Assembly (NCBI GenBank): GCA_016930115.1
Contig: JAFGHN010000077.1
Location: forward strand, 1 to 5,083
DNA length: 5,083 bases
Direction of reading: 5' to 3'
Origin: Spirochaetales bacterium
GTDB taxonomy: Bacteria > Spirochaetota > Spirochaetia > ARS1246
Shown here: in pieces, positions 1-5,083 of the stretch
Layout of the letters: each line of letters begins with the position of its first letter
How positions within the stretch are numbered: the first letter of the stretch is position 1
Position numbers and translations under genes: made by a program
The notes under the pieces: generated by a model
Database searches by the model: none
What the model saw: the letters and a program-made list of their open reading frames with translations, nothing else
Told to the model about the DNA's origin: nothing

Positions 1-1421
1 GATGAGACGTACGTTACGGGATCCAGGTTGAAAGTGAGCATGAGACTTGGGTAGAGGCTCTTGAAGTCGTATACCAGAACATTTTCATACAGCCCCGGTT
101 CGGGAGGTATGATTGCTCCGCCCGGCGAAGTTGTCACTTCGTATGCATCAACGCCGCGGGTCGGCGCTACCAATCCGCGTTTATGCATTGAAGTGATGTA
201 CAGCTGTTCGAATGACGCGACGCTGGTCCAGGCGCGGGCAAGGCCGGCGCCCGTAAATGCCGCCCGCCTGATAGTGAGATCCATCAATCCTGTTTTTTCG
301 AGGATGTCGATAACCAGTTCGGCGTCCTTTAGATTGTATCTGCAGAAGGTTGCGGGATCATTTCTGTAGGTCTCGAGCAAGGCCTCTATCTTGCGTCTTC
401 CTTCGAGATTCTGCTCCTCTGTGAATGAGACTTTCCCGGTCCCAAGGACCTCTTGCGCGACGGTCTCAAGACGGTTGTCGTCAAAACGTACCGGCCCGTT
501 GCGGACGGTTCTCATCCCGTCGATAACCTGTCTTCCTGGGATGATGACGGCGCTCGACTGCCCTCTGGAACCGGGGAGAAAATTCCCGGGGTCATCGCTT
601 CTGCCTATGGTGAAGGGCAGGCCGTGATGCTTGAAACGACCGAATAGTACGGCAAAATCAAACTCGATGACGTTCCAGCCCGTGATGATATCCGGATCTA
701 TCTCTATGATCAGGTCTCTGAAAGTTGAAAGCAGCGCTTCCTCATTGTCAAAGCAAACCGCAGCGCCGTCCGGTACAGATGCGCCCCGGAAGAGTATGTG
801 CTTTCTGCGCTCCTGTCGCCAGGTATCGTCTGTCGCCAGGGCGATGCTCAGGATCTCGTTCGTGCCGGGATTGGTTTCAATGTCAATCGAAAGCACAGAA
901 AGCTTCGGCGTCCAGTCGGAGGCTCGCAGCGACGGATTGTGAAATACAAGGTCAACTCGCCGCCCTTTCACCGCTTTTCCTTCAACGGTGACGGACCCGT
1001 AGAGTTGCCTGTCTATAAGATACTGGTCGTAGAAGCGTATATCCGCTTCGTATGTTCGTAGGTGATGGTTTTCCATCGCGCGCGCTGCTTCCTGTTGTGC
1101 CGCGATGTGAGGCCACTCAATCTTGATTACCGCTTCACCGTCTATTGTTTTTAGATCGGTATTGACGGTCTCTCCCGAATCAACCGGAGATATTCCCGGA
1201 AGCCTTTGCTTTTCGCTATCCCGGACGTACAAACAGGGTTTTGTCCGTTCTTCCACCACCGCGAAAGTCTCGCCGGTTCGAAGCCGGCCCGTAAAAAAAA
1301 TACGAGTGCCGCTCCCTGTGGTCTGGTAAGAAGCATGCACAATATAGCCCTCATGGCGGTTAATGACGATATTCGCTTTGGAAACACCGGCGTTGCGATT
1401 GCGGCGTTGAGACCCGGTCAT
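1..1421 (-). CDS. polB: DNA polymerase II (family B), N-terminal part, runs off the left edge
   Basis: Family B DNA polymerase with 3'-5' proofreading, used in bacteria for repair synthesis and replication restart after damage. The 473 codons present read without interruption. Visible in order are: an N-terminal domain (about 16-170) resembling that of E. coli Pol II, including YEAD; Exo I at SIDIET with D180 and E182; Exo II at GWNVIEFD with N250 and D255; the Pol II-like stretch LETVAQEVLGTGK; Exo III at YNLKD with Y363 and D367; SPGG at 432-435; and motif A at DFKSLYPS with D452. All exonuclease carboxylates are kept, so proofreading should be active. E. coli Pol II has 783 residues, so roughly 310 residues (motifs B and C, thumb) lie outside the window. 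The ATG at 1421 is the only usable start: an in-frame TAG lies at 1434-1436, and homology begins near residue 16. It is transcribed divergently from the HD gene. The family assignment is very secure; the Pol II subtype rests on remembered similarity to the E. coli protein. Confidence 0.95.
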   Translation of the reverse strand, partial: MTGSQRRNRNAGVSKANIVINRHEGYIVHASYQTTGSGTRIFFTGRLRTGETFAVVEERTKPCLYVRDSEKQRLPGISPVDSGETVNTDLKTIDGEAVIKIEWPHIAAQQEAARAMENHHLRTYEADIRFYDQYLIDRQLYGSVTVEGKAVKGRRVDLVFHNPSLRASDWTPKLSVLSIDIETNPGTNEILSIALATDDTWRQERRKHILFRGASVPDGAAVCFDNEEALLSTFRDLIIEIDPDIITGWNVIEFDFAVLFGRFKHHGLPFTIGRSDDPGNFLPGSRGQSSAVIIPGRQVIDGMRTVRNGPVRFDDNRLETVAQEVLGTGKVSFTEEQNLEGRRKIEALLETYRNDPATFCRYNLKDAELVIDILEKTGLMDLTIRRAAFTGAGLARAWTSVASFEQLYITSMHKRGLVAPTRGVDAYEVTTSPGGAIIPPEPGLYENVLVYDFKSLYPSLMLTFNLDPVTYVS

Positions 1422-1435
1422 GCTCCTGGTATACT
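1407..1435 (+). promoter_or_regulatory. Sigma70-type promoter for the HD-domain gene, overlapping the polB start
   Basis: The -35 box TTGAGA (1407-1412, 5 of 6 to consensus) and the -10 box TATACT (1430-1435, 5 of 6) are separated by exactly 17 nt. The -10 box is preceded by TGG, which gives an extended -10 (TGnTATACT). Transcription would start near 1442, giving a leader of about 60 nt before the HD gene start at 1501. The promoter lies over the first codons and ribosome site of polB on the other strand. No promoter of similar quality is visible for polB itself. Confidence 0.6.
1423..1427 (-). promoter_or_regulatory. Shine-Dalgarno-like AGGAG of polB with very short spacing
   Basis: AGGAG sits directly before the polB ATG with a single C between them, well below the usual 5-9 nt. 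No other purine-rich element is present within 20 nt upstream, and no alternative in-frame start codon exists nearby. Either initiation is weak, which would fit a low-abundance repair polymerase, or the motif is not the working ribosome site. Confidence 0.4.
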
Positions 1436-1448
1436 ACCACTTGCGGTC

Positions 1449-1464
1449 GTGGCGAAAAAGCCAC
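1449..1464 (+). other. Small hairpin in the leader of the HD-domain gene
   Basis: GTGGC (1449-1453) can pair with GCCAC (1460-1464) across a six-base GAAAAA loop. An alternative pairing, CGTGG (1448-1452) with CCACG (1465-1469), would exclude the first. The stem is short and there is no T run after it, so it does not look like a terminator. It could be a 5' leader stability element or chance. Confidence 0.25.
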
Positions 1465-1489
1465 CCACGGAAATCAACGAACAGCGAGC

Positions 1490-1495
1490 GAGGGG
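1490..1495 (+). promoter_or_regulatory. Ribosome binding site of the HD-domain gene
   Basis: GAGGGG ends five bases before the ATG at 1501. This decides the start: the open frame extends back to an ATG at 1420, but that region overlaps the promoter and the polB start and encodes unrelated sequence. The ATG at 1496-1498 is in another frame. Confidence 0.7.
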
Positions 1496-1500
1496 ATGAT

Positions 1501-2076
1501 ATGGGGAAAAAACCGACCAGAGAAGAAGCGTTTGCGATTTTAAAAGAATATAACGAAAGCGATAGTCTGATAAAACATGCGTTGGCCGTTGAAGCGGTGA
1601 TGCGCTATTCGGCGCGAAAACGCGGTCATGATGAAGAGAAGTGGGGCATCATCGGTCTTATCCACGATCTTGATTATGAAAAATATCCCGAAAAACACTG
1701 CTCCATGACCGGTGAAATACTGCGGAAGTATGACTGGCCGGAGGAGTATATACGGGCGGCGATAAGCCACGGCTACGGTATTTGTACCGATGTAAAGCCG
1801 GAGCACGAAATGGAAAAGGTTCTCTACACGCTGGATGAGTTGACCGGTCTGGTCGTGACAACCGCGCTTGTAAGACCATCAAAAAGCGTGCTGGATGTAC
1901 AGGTGTCGTCGGTCCGGAAGAAGTGGAAGGACAAGCGATTTGCGGCGGGCGTGGACAGGTCGGTCATCGAGAAGGGCGCGCAGATGCTGAATGAGGAACT
2001 TTCCGATCTTATCGCGGACACTATTGAGGGCATGAAAGAAGTAGCCGCGGATATCGGTTTGAAAGGCAACCTGTGA
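1501..2076 (+). CDS. HD-superfamily hydrolase (COG2316-like), 191 aa
   Basis: Predicted cytoplasmic metal-dependent phosphohydrolase of the HD superfamily; substrate unknown. Visible ligand candidates are H26 (IKHALAVE), the signature H55-D56 (GLIHDLDYE), H66 (PEKH), H90 (AISHG) and D112 (TLDELTG). This H...HD...H...H...D order matches dimetal HD proteins such as YqeK, which cleaves diadenosine tetraphosphate, although overall this protein resembles the uncharacterised COG2316 group more closely, for example in DELTGLVV followed by TALVRPSK. A C-terminal helical tail (about 135-185) is charged. There is no signal peptide or membrane segment. The start at ATG 1501 is supported by GAGGGG five bases upstream. 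The gene appears monocistronic, with its own promoter at 1407-1435 and a hairpin about 15 bases after the stop. Fold assignment is strong; the COG2316 placement is from memory, and the reaction is inference. Confidence 0.85.
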   Translation: MGKKPTREEAFAILKEYNESDSLIKHALAVEAVMRYSARKRGHDEEKWGIIGLIHDLDYEKYPEKHCSMTGEILRKYDWPEEYIRAAISHGYGICTDVKPEHEMEKVLYTLDELTGLVVTTALVRPSKSVLDVQVSSVRKKWKDKRFAAGVDRSVIEKGAQMLNEELSDLIADTIEGMKEVAADIGLKGNL

Positions 2077-2091
2077 GAACAAACTGAAAAC

Positions 2092-2113
2092 GAACCGGGC
2101 GCTGCTCCGGTTC
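2092..2113 (+). terminator. Candidate transcription terminator after the HD-domain gene
   Basis: GAACCGG (2092-2098) pairs perfectly with CCGGTTC (2107-2113) over an eight-base loop. Two further G-C pairs are possible if one T is bulged. The stem begins 15 bases after the HD stop codon. The T run on the plus strand is poor (TTCTTGATAC), so if it ends transcription it is a weak intrinsic terminator or an RNA 3'-end stabiliser. The minus-strand reading is followed by TTTTCAGTTTG, but no minus-strand gene ends here. Confidence 0.35.
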
Positions 2114-2142
2114 TTGATACTACCGATTTGTTATCGTATTCT
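2114..2142 (+). promoter_or_regulatory. Candidate sigma70 promoter for the small protein and aminopeptidase genes
   Basis: TTGATA (2114-2119, 5 of 6 to the -35 consensus) is separated by 17 nt from TATTCT (2137-2142, 4 of 6 to the -10 consensus). The predicted start is near 2149, about 55 nt before the ATG at 2204. The -35 box abuts the hairpin at 2092-2113. The spacing is ideal but the -10 match is only fair. Confidence 0.4.
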
Positions 2143-2147
2143 AACAC

Positions 2148-2170
2148 AGAGGCTGCTTAAGGGCCTTTTT
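2148..2170 (+). terminator. Short hairpin followed by five T's
   Basis: The bases AGAGGC (2148-2153) can pair with GCCTTT (2163-2168) through one G-T pair, leaving a nine-base loop. The T run 2166-2170 starts within the 3' arm. The shape resembles a weak intrinsic terminator for read-through from the HD gene. If the promoter at 2114-2142 is real, this would instead form the very 5' end of the downstream transcript. The two readings cannot be separated from sequence alone. Confidence 0.3.
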
Positions 2171-2188
2171 ATCAGCGTCTCACCAGAA

Positions 2189-2195
2189 AAGGGGG
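2189..2195 (+). promoter_or_regulatory. Ribosome binding site of the small charged protein
   Basis: AAGGGGG, one mismatch from AAGGAGG, ends eight bases before ATG 2204. This selects that ATG over the in-frame upstream ATG at 2114, which lies in the hairpin and promoter region and would add 30 residues of unlike composition. Confidence 0.65.
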
Positions 2196-2203
2196 TACGC
2201 GCT

Positions 2204-2524
2204 ATGAAACGAACCGATTTGCAGAAAAGAGAACGCGAGCTGAAAGCGGCTCAGAAAAAGAAAGAGCGGATTGAGAAATATGGCGAAAAGGCCGAAAAGA
2301 CCGTTGGTGATTATATCAATGAACTCCACGACCTCATGTTTCACGATGAAACCCGGATTTACAACACCAAAGAATCGATAGAGATTCTCGAGTTCTTTGA
2401 AGAAATGAAGACATCCATGGATGAATCGCAATGGGAAAATGTGATACGAAAGGCGATAAAAAAAACGGGTGTCAAGGAACGGGAAACCGCTTTTAACGAT
2501 CTCATGCAACTTCTGAAAAGCTGA
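2204..2524 (+). CDS. Small highly charged protein of unknown function, 106 aa
   Basis: I do not recognise a named family. Residues 1-33 are strongly basic and rich in K, E, R and Q (MKRTDLQKRERELKAAQKK and on), with the look of one long helix or short coiled coil. Residues 34-106 look like an acidic-amphipathic helical bundle, with GDYINELHDLMFHDET near 35-50, a helix at 56-70, and SQWENVIRKAIKKTG near 75-89. There is no cysteine, signal peptide or membrane segment, so it should be cytoplasmic. The basic N-terminus could bind nucleic acid or ribosomes, but that is only inference. The start at ATG 2204 is set by AAGGGGG upstream. The stop is four bases before the GTG start of the aminopeptidase, so the two are almost certainly co-transcribed. 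The clear ribosome site, natural composition and tight spacing make it a real gene. Confidence 0.8.
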   Translation: MKRTDLQKRERELKAAQKKKERIEKYGEKAEKTVGDYINELHDLMFHDETRIYNTKESIEILEFFEEMKTSMDESQWENVIRKAIKKTGVKERETAFNDLMQLLKS

Positions 2525-2528
2525 TACT

Positions 2529-3827
2529 GTGCACAGCCGCATTGAAGACCTCATGCGCTTCCTCGACGCGGCACCGACCGCCTACCATGCGGTTGAACAG
2601 TCCGCTCTGCGGCTGCAGGAATCCGGTTTCATCGAGCTGCGTGAACGTACGGCGTGGAAGGTAACACCCGGAAATCGCTACTTTGTAAGGCGAGAGAATT
2701 CCAGCCTCATCGCGTTTAGAACGGGTGGCGGCGCCTGTGAGGACTACGGCTTCCGCATCGCGGCCGCTCATACAGACAGCCCCGGATTCAAGATCAAGCC
2801 CGATTCCGAACACCGGAAAGCCGGCGGTCTGCGCGTTGGGGTGGAGGTGTATGGCAGTCCCATACGTTCCACGTGGATTGACCAGGAGCTCGGCATCGCG
2901 GGGCGTGTGGTGCTTTCCGGACCTGACGGACTTCAAACCGCGTTGTTTGATACCGGTGAACCGGTAGCGGTCATCCCGAATGTCGCGCTTCACCTGAACA
3001 GAGAGATGAACAAGGGTGTCGAGTACAACCCGCAGACCGACATGTGCCCCGTGCTTTCTGTATCGGTTACTGAAGCGCAGGCGAATGGATTCCTGCGAAG
3101 ATTGATTGGGGAGAAACTTGCGGTAGCTCCGTCTTCGATCGAAGGATACGATCTCTATCTCTACCCGGCCGAAACGGCGCGAATTGTCGGCGCGCAGCGG
3201 GACATGTTCATGAGCGGCAGGATCGATAACCTTGCCATGTCGCACGCGGTGCTTTCCTCATTGATTGAAGCGGAAGACGGCAATCCTACGCTTGTTGCTG
3301 TGCTTTTTGATTCCGAAGAAATCGGCAGCACGACTTTGCAGGGCGCGCGGTCATGGTTTCTGCGGGATATTTTGCGCCGCATTACCTTGTGCTGTGGTAA
3401 GGGTGAGGAGGAGTTCCTGCGGGGTTTGGCATCGTCGTTTCTCATCTCGGGTGACGCGGCGCATGCGGTCCATCCCAATTACAGCGATAAGCATGATGAG
3501 CGTTTTTCACCACAGCTCAACAAAGGACCGGTTGTTAAAATGCATGGCGGAGGGAATTACACAACCACCGCAATAACGGGAGCGAGATTCATGAGCCTCT
3601 GCAGAAGCAGCAGCATACCGGTTCAGTGCTTTATCAACCGTTCCGATATGCCTACCGGCGGAACAATAGGTCCGGTGACCTCGGCACATCTGGGGATCCC
3701 TTCGGTGGACGTCGGGAATCCAATCTGGAGCATGCATAGCGCGCGTGAAACCGCCGGAGTGAAAGACCATGAGTACATGACCGCCGCTCTCCTGTCTTTC
3801 TTCAAGGATATTGGTACTCGTCACTGA
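2529..3827 (+). CDS. M18 family zinc aminopeptidase (aspartyl aminopeptidase type), 432 aa
   Basis: Cytoplasmic dinuclear zinc exopeptidase that removes N-terminal residues, in many family members preferring Asp or Glu. It spans the full M18 length of roughly 430 residues. Motifs by residue: H81 and D83 in AAHTDSP; D233 in GRIDNL; E263 (general base) and E264 in FDSEEIGS; D309 in SGDAAHAVHPNY; and H403 in SMHSARE. These correspond to the ligands and base known in mammalian DNPEP. DMPTGGTIGP near 373-382 is also typical. Family members assemble as tetrahedral dodecamers. The gene starts at GTG four bases after the upstream stop; an N-terminus of LMRFLDAAPTAYHAV aligns with the start of P. aeruginosa ApeB as I recall it, supporting this start over the ATG at 2553. 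No good ribosome site precedes it, so initiation probably depends on coupling. Its 3' end overlaps the convergent TPR gene by 26 bp. Family assignment is very secure; residue preference is inferred from the family. Confidence 0.95.
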   Translation: MHSRIEDLMRFLDAAPTAYHAVEQSALRLQESGFIELRERTAWKVTPGNRYFVRRENSSLIAFRTGGGACEDYGFRIAAAHTDSPGFKIKPDSEHRKAGGLRVGVEVYGSPIRSTWIDQELGIAGRVVLSGPDGLQTALFDTGEPVAVIPNVALHLNREMNKGVEYNPQTDMCPVLSVSVTEAQANGFLRRLIGEKLAVAPSSIEGYDLYLYPAETARIVGAQRDMFMSGRIDNLAMSHAVLSSLIEAEDGNPTLVAVLFDSEEIGSTTLQGARSWFLRDILRRITLCCGKGEEEFLRGLASSFLISGDAAHAVHPNYSDKHDERFSPQLNKGPVVKMHGGGNYTTTAITGARFMSLCRSSSIPVQCFINRSDMPTGGTIGPVTSAHLGIPSVDVGNPIWSMHSARETAGVKDHEYMTAALLSFFKDIGTRH

Positions 3828-4932
3828 TGAACTGGAGGTAATTCCTGGCGATTGGATCACCAGGCTCAAGTTCGAGTACTGATTTGAAGTAGTCCGCTGC
3901 TTCGCTCACCTTCTTTTCCTTTAACGACAGGATCCCCAGGTTCGAAATGATCTTGACATTTTCAGGCTCCAGAGTGAGCGCTTGATTGAGGGTTGAACGG
4001 CACCTATTGAACTCGTTCAGCTCAAGAAGACATATTGCCAACTCGTTGAGCGTATCCGAATGCGCGGGACCGATTTCAAGCGCTTTTTCGAAAGCCTCTT
4101 TGCCTTCGCTGTACTCGGACAATCGCCTGTGGGCCCAGCCGAGCAGAAACCAGGCGTTCCATACGTCGGGATTGTGCTCGATAAAAATCTTGATTTTCTT
4201 GATGCCTTCACGCTCGTTACCAAGCCGGATGAAATCGTACGCCTCATTGAACAACACATCCAACTTTTCTTGTTCAGAGATCTCTGCAAGTGCCTTGGAT
4301 ACTACTTCTCTTTTTCGGCGATCACCGGTCAACGCAAGAAATGCCTCAAAGTGTTCTTTCGCTTTCGCGTAATTCTTCATTTTGAGGTAGAAATGTGCGG
4401 CGTTGAAGTGAACGTGCTCGTTCCCGGGTGCAACTGAAGCCGCCTTCTTATAAGCGTCAAAGGCCAGCTCGCGATATTCATCGGCGTACCTGCTTCGTCC
4501 TGCCTGCTCATAAATCTCGGCGTGTTCATCATATACAAGGGCAAGGTTGAGAAGGCTGTTGACATCTTCTCTGTTCAAGCTCACCAGGGCTTTAAAAATC
4601 TCTTCGGCCACGTCAAAGTCACGACTTTTGGCTTTGGCTATGCCGGATGCCGAGAGATCATCGATGATCGAAGGTTTCGCCGCCAGCACGAAACGGCGGT
4701 AGTATTCAGCGTGATCGTGTTCGGGAGCGTAGACGAGAATCTTCAGCATTGCAGCGATTATCATCTCCCAGGAAAGGTCCTTCGCGTCCCAGGTATTCTG
4801 ACCAGGCAGCAACTCCACCGGGATCAGAATACTCGGGTCTACCGTAAAATCGCCGATTTGTTCCGTATGGCCTTCAGGGAGCGAAATGAAAACGATCGAA
4901 TCCAGATTTCGTGACTCGCCGTCGTTGTTCAT
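3802..4932 (-). CDS. Cytoplasmic TPR-repeat protein, 376 aa
   Basis: Scaffold-type protein with about seven tetratricopeptide repeats; partner unknown. Repeats run at about 88-121, 123-170 (with an insertion of about 14 residues), 172-205, 222-255, 257-290, 291-324 and 326-359. The clearest is the fifth, AWFLLGWAHRRLSEYSEGKEAF followed by EKALEIGP. Residues 1-85 form a separate non-TPR domain starting DSIVFISLPEGHTEQIGDF; I do not recognise it. There is no signal peptide, lipobox or membrane segment, unlike many TPR proteins of the envelope, so it should be cytoplasmic. The ATG at 4932 has GGAG five bases upstream and overlaps the stop of the preceding gene as ATGA, indicating translational coupling. 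Its promoter must lie beyond the window. The last codons overlap the end of the aminopeptidase gene on the opposite strand. TPR content is certain; function is open. Confidence 0.9.
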   Translation of the reverse strand: MNNDGESRNLDSIVFISLPEGHTEQIGDFTVDPSILIPVELLPGQNTWDAKDLSWEMIIAAMLKILVYAPEHDHAEYYRRFVLAAKPSIIDDLSASGIAKAKSRDFDVAEEIFKALVSLNREDVNSLLNLALVYDEHAEIYEQAGRSRYADEYRELAFDAYKKAASVAPGNEHVHFNAAHFYLKMKNYAKAKEHFEAFLALTGDRRKREVVSKALAEISEQEKLDVLFNEAYDFIRLGNEREGIKKIKIFIEHNPDVWNAWFLLGWAHRRLSEYSEGKEAFEKALEIGPAHSDTLNELAICLLELNEFNRCRSTLNQALTLEPENVKIISNLGILSLKEKKVSEAADYFKSVLELEPGDPIARNYLQFISDEYQYP

Positions 4933-5083
4933 GAGGTCTCCGTTTTGCGGGCGGTGCTCATGTAATCGTTCAAGCGCAGCTTGTACTGCATCGAGACTTC
5001 CTTCTCGTGAAACTGGAACCCTGCCGATCCGATTCCCTTTCTTTCGGGAATTTCGTCAAACCGTATTATTTTCCCGCCTAACA
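4929..5083 (-). CDS. C-terminal end of an unidentified protein, runs off the right edge
   Basis: Fifty codons are open from the right edge to the TGA at 4929-4931; the other two frames are closed by stops near the edge (TAG and TAA in one, TGA in the other). The tail contains GGKIIRFDEIPERKGIGS, then FQFHEKEVSMQYKLRLNDYM, and ends STARKTETS. It is hydrophilic with no membrane segment. I do not recognise the family from this tail. The stop overlaps the TPR start by four bases (ATGA), so the two genes belong to one operon and may act together. It is a real coding end by position and composition, but the product cannot be named. Confidence 0.7.
   Translation of the reverse strand, partial: LGGKIIRFDEIPERKGIGSAGFQFHEKEVSMQYKLRLNDYMSTARKTETS
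4938..4941 (-). promoter_or_regulatory. Ribosome binding site of the TPR gene inside the preceding gene
   Basis: GGAG lies five bases before ATG 4932 and within the last codons of the upstream reading frame. It confirms the start at 4932, so the TPR gene can both recruit ribosomes itself and use those ending at the overlapping stop. Confidence 0.65.

Noticed and set aside
61..1061. Several plus-strand open frames of 64-103 codons
   Set aside because: They lie antisense to a continuous polB frame with all family motifs; their translations are of low complexity and unlike any protein, and they lack ribosome sites.
1151..1387. Minus-strand open frame of 78 codons near the polB start
   Set aside because: It is in a different frame from polB; the polB frame over the same bases gives the conserved N-terminal domain.
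1420..1500. Longer version of the HD protein starting at ATG 1420
   Set aside because: The extra 27 residues overlap the promoter and leader, have no homologous character, and the ribosome site points to ATG 1501.
1422..1500. Leftward promoter for polB, with TTGATT or TAGTAT as possible boxes
   Set aside because: No pair of boxes has acceptable spacing and match; the best -10 would put the transcript start at the ribosome site.
2502..3245. Minus-strand open frame of 247 codons
   Set aside because: Antisense to the M18 aminopeptidase, whose catalytic motifs run through the same bases; the translation has no recognisable domain.
3986..4914. Plus-strand open frames of 125-130 codons opposite the TPR gene
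   Set aside because: Shadows of the TPR reading frame; their translations show no family character or ribosome sites.
1..5083. Mobile element, CRISPR array, tRNA, toxin-antitoxin or phage defence system
   Set aside because: No direct-repeat arrays, terminal inverted repeats, transposase or integrase motifs, or tRNA cloverleaf seen. The small charged protein and the aminopeptidase do not resemble a toxin-antitoxin pair.

Overview
The window looks like ordinary chromosomal DNA of a bacterium with base composition near 50% G+C by eye. It is densely packed, with genes on both strands, and shows no mobile element, tRNA, rRNA or CRISPR array. The taxon cannot be fixed from the sequence. DNA polymerase II, an M18 aminopeptidase, a COG2316-like HD protein and a cytoplasmic TPR protein together suggest an environmental Gram-negative lineage. 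A spirochaete is my low-confidence guess, based only on the general look of the small charged protein and the TPR protein.

Layout: (1) 1-1421, minus strand, is the N-terminal 473 codons of a family B DNA polymerase of the DNA polymerase II type (polB). It has all three exonuclease motifs and polymerase motif A, and runs off the left edge. (2) A short divergent region, 1422-1500, carries the leader of the next gene. A strong sigma70-like promoter at 1407-1435 lies over the polB start codon and drives rightward. (3) 1501-2076, plus strand, encodes an HD-superfamily phosphohydrolase-like protein of 191 residues. (4) 2077-2203 is intergenic, with a perfect 7-bp hairpin, a candidate promoter and a second hairpin followed by five T's. 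(5) 2204-2524 and 2529-3827, plus strand, form a two-gene unit: a 106-residue highly charged protein of unknown function and an M18 zinc aminopeptidase of 432 residues. (6) 3802-4932, minus strand, encodes a 376-residue TPR protein whose 3' end overlaps that of the aminopeptidase by 26 bp. (7) 4929-5083, minus strand, is the C-terminal 50 residues of an unrecognised gene, coupled to the TPR gene by an ATGA overlap.

How they work together: polB would act in DNA damage tolerance and repair synthesis, the HD protein probably hydrolyses a phosphorylated metabolite, and the aminopeptidase trims acidic N-termini from peptides in the cytoplasm. No shared pathway is evident. The firm links are transcriptional: two coupled pairs, one divergent promoter overlap and one convergent overlap. 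I found no convincing new system; the most notable points are these overlaps and the unassigned small protein.
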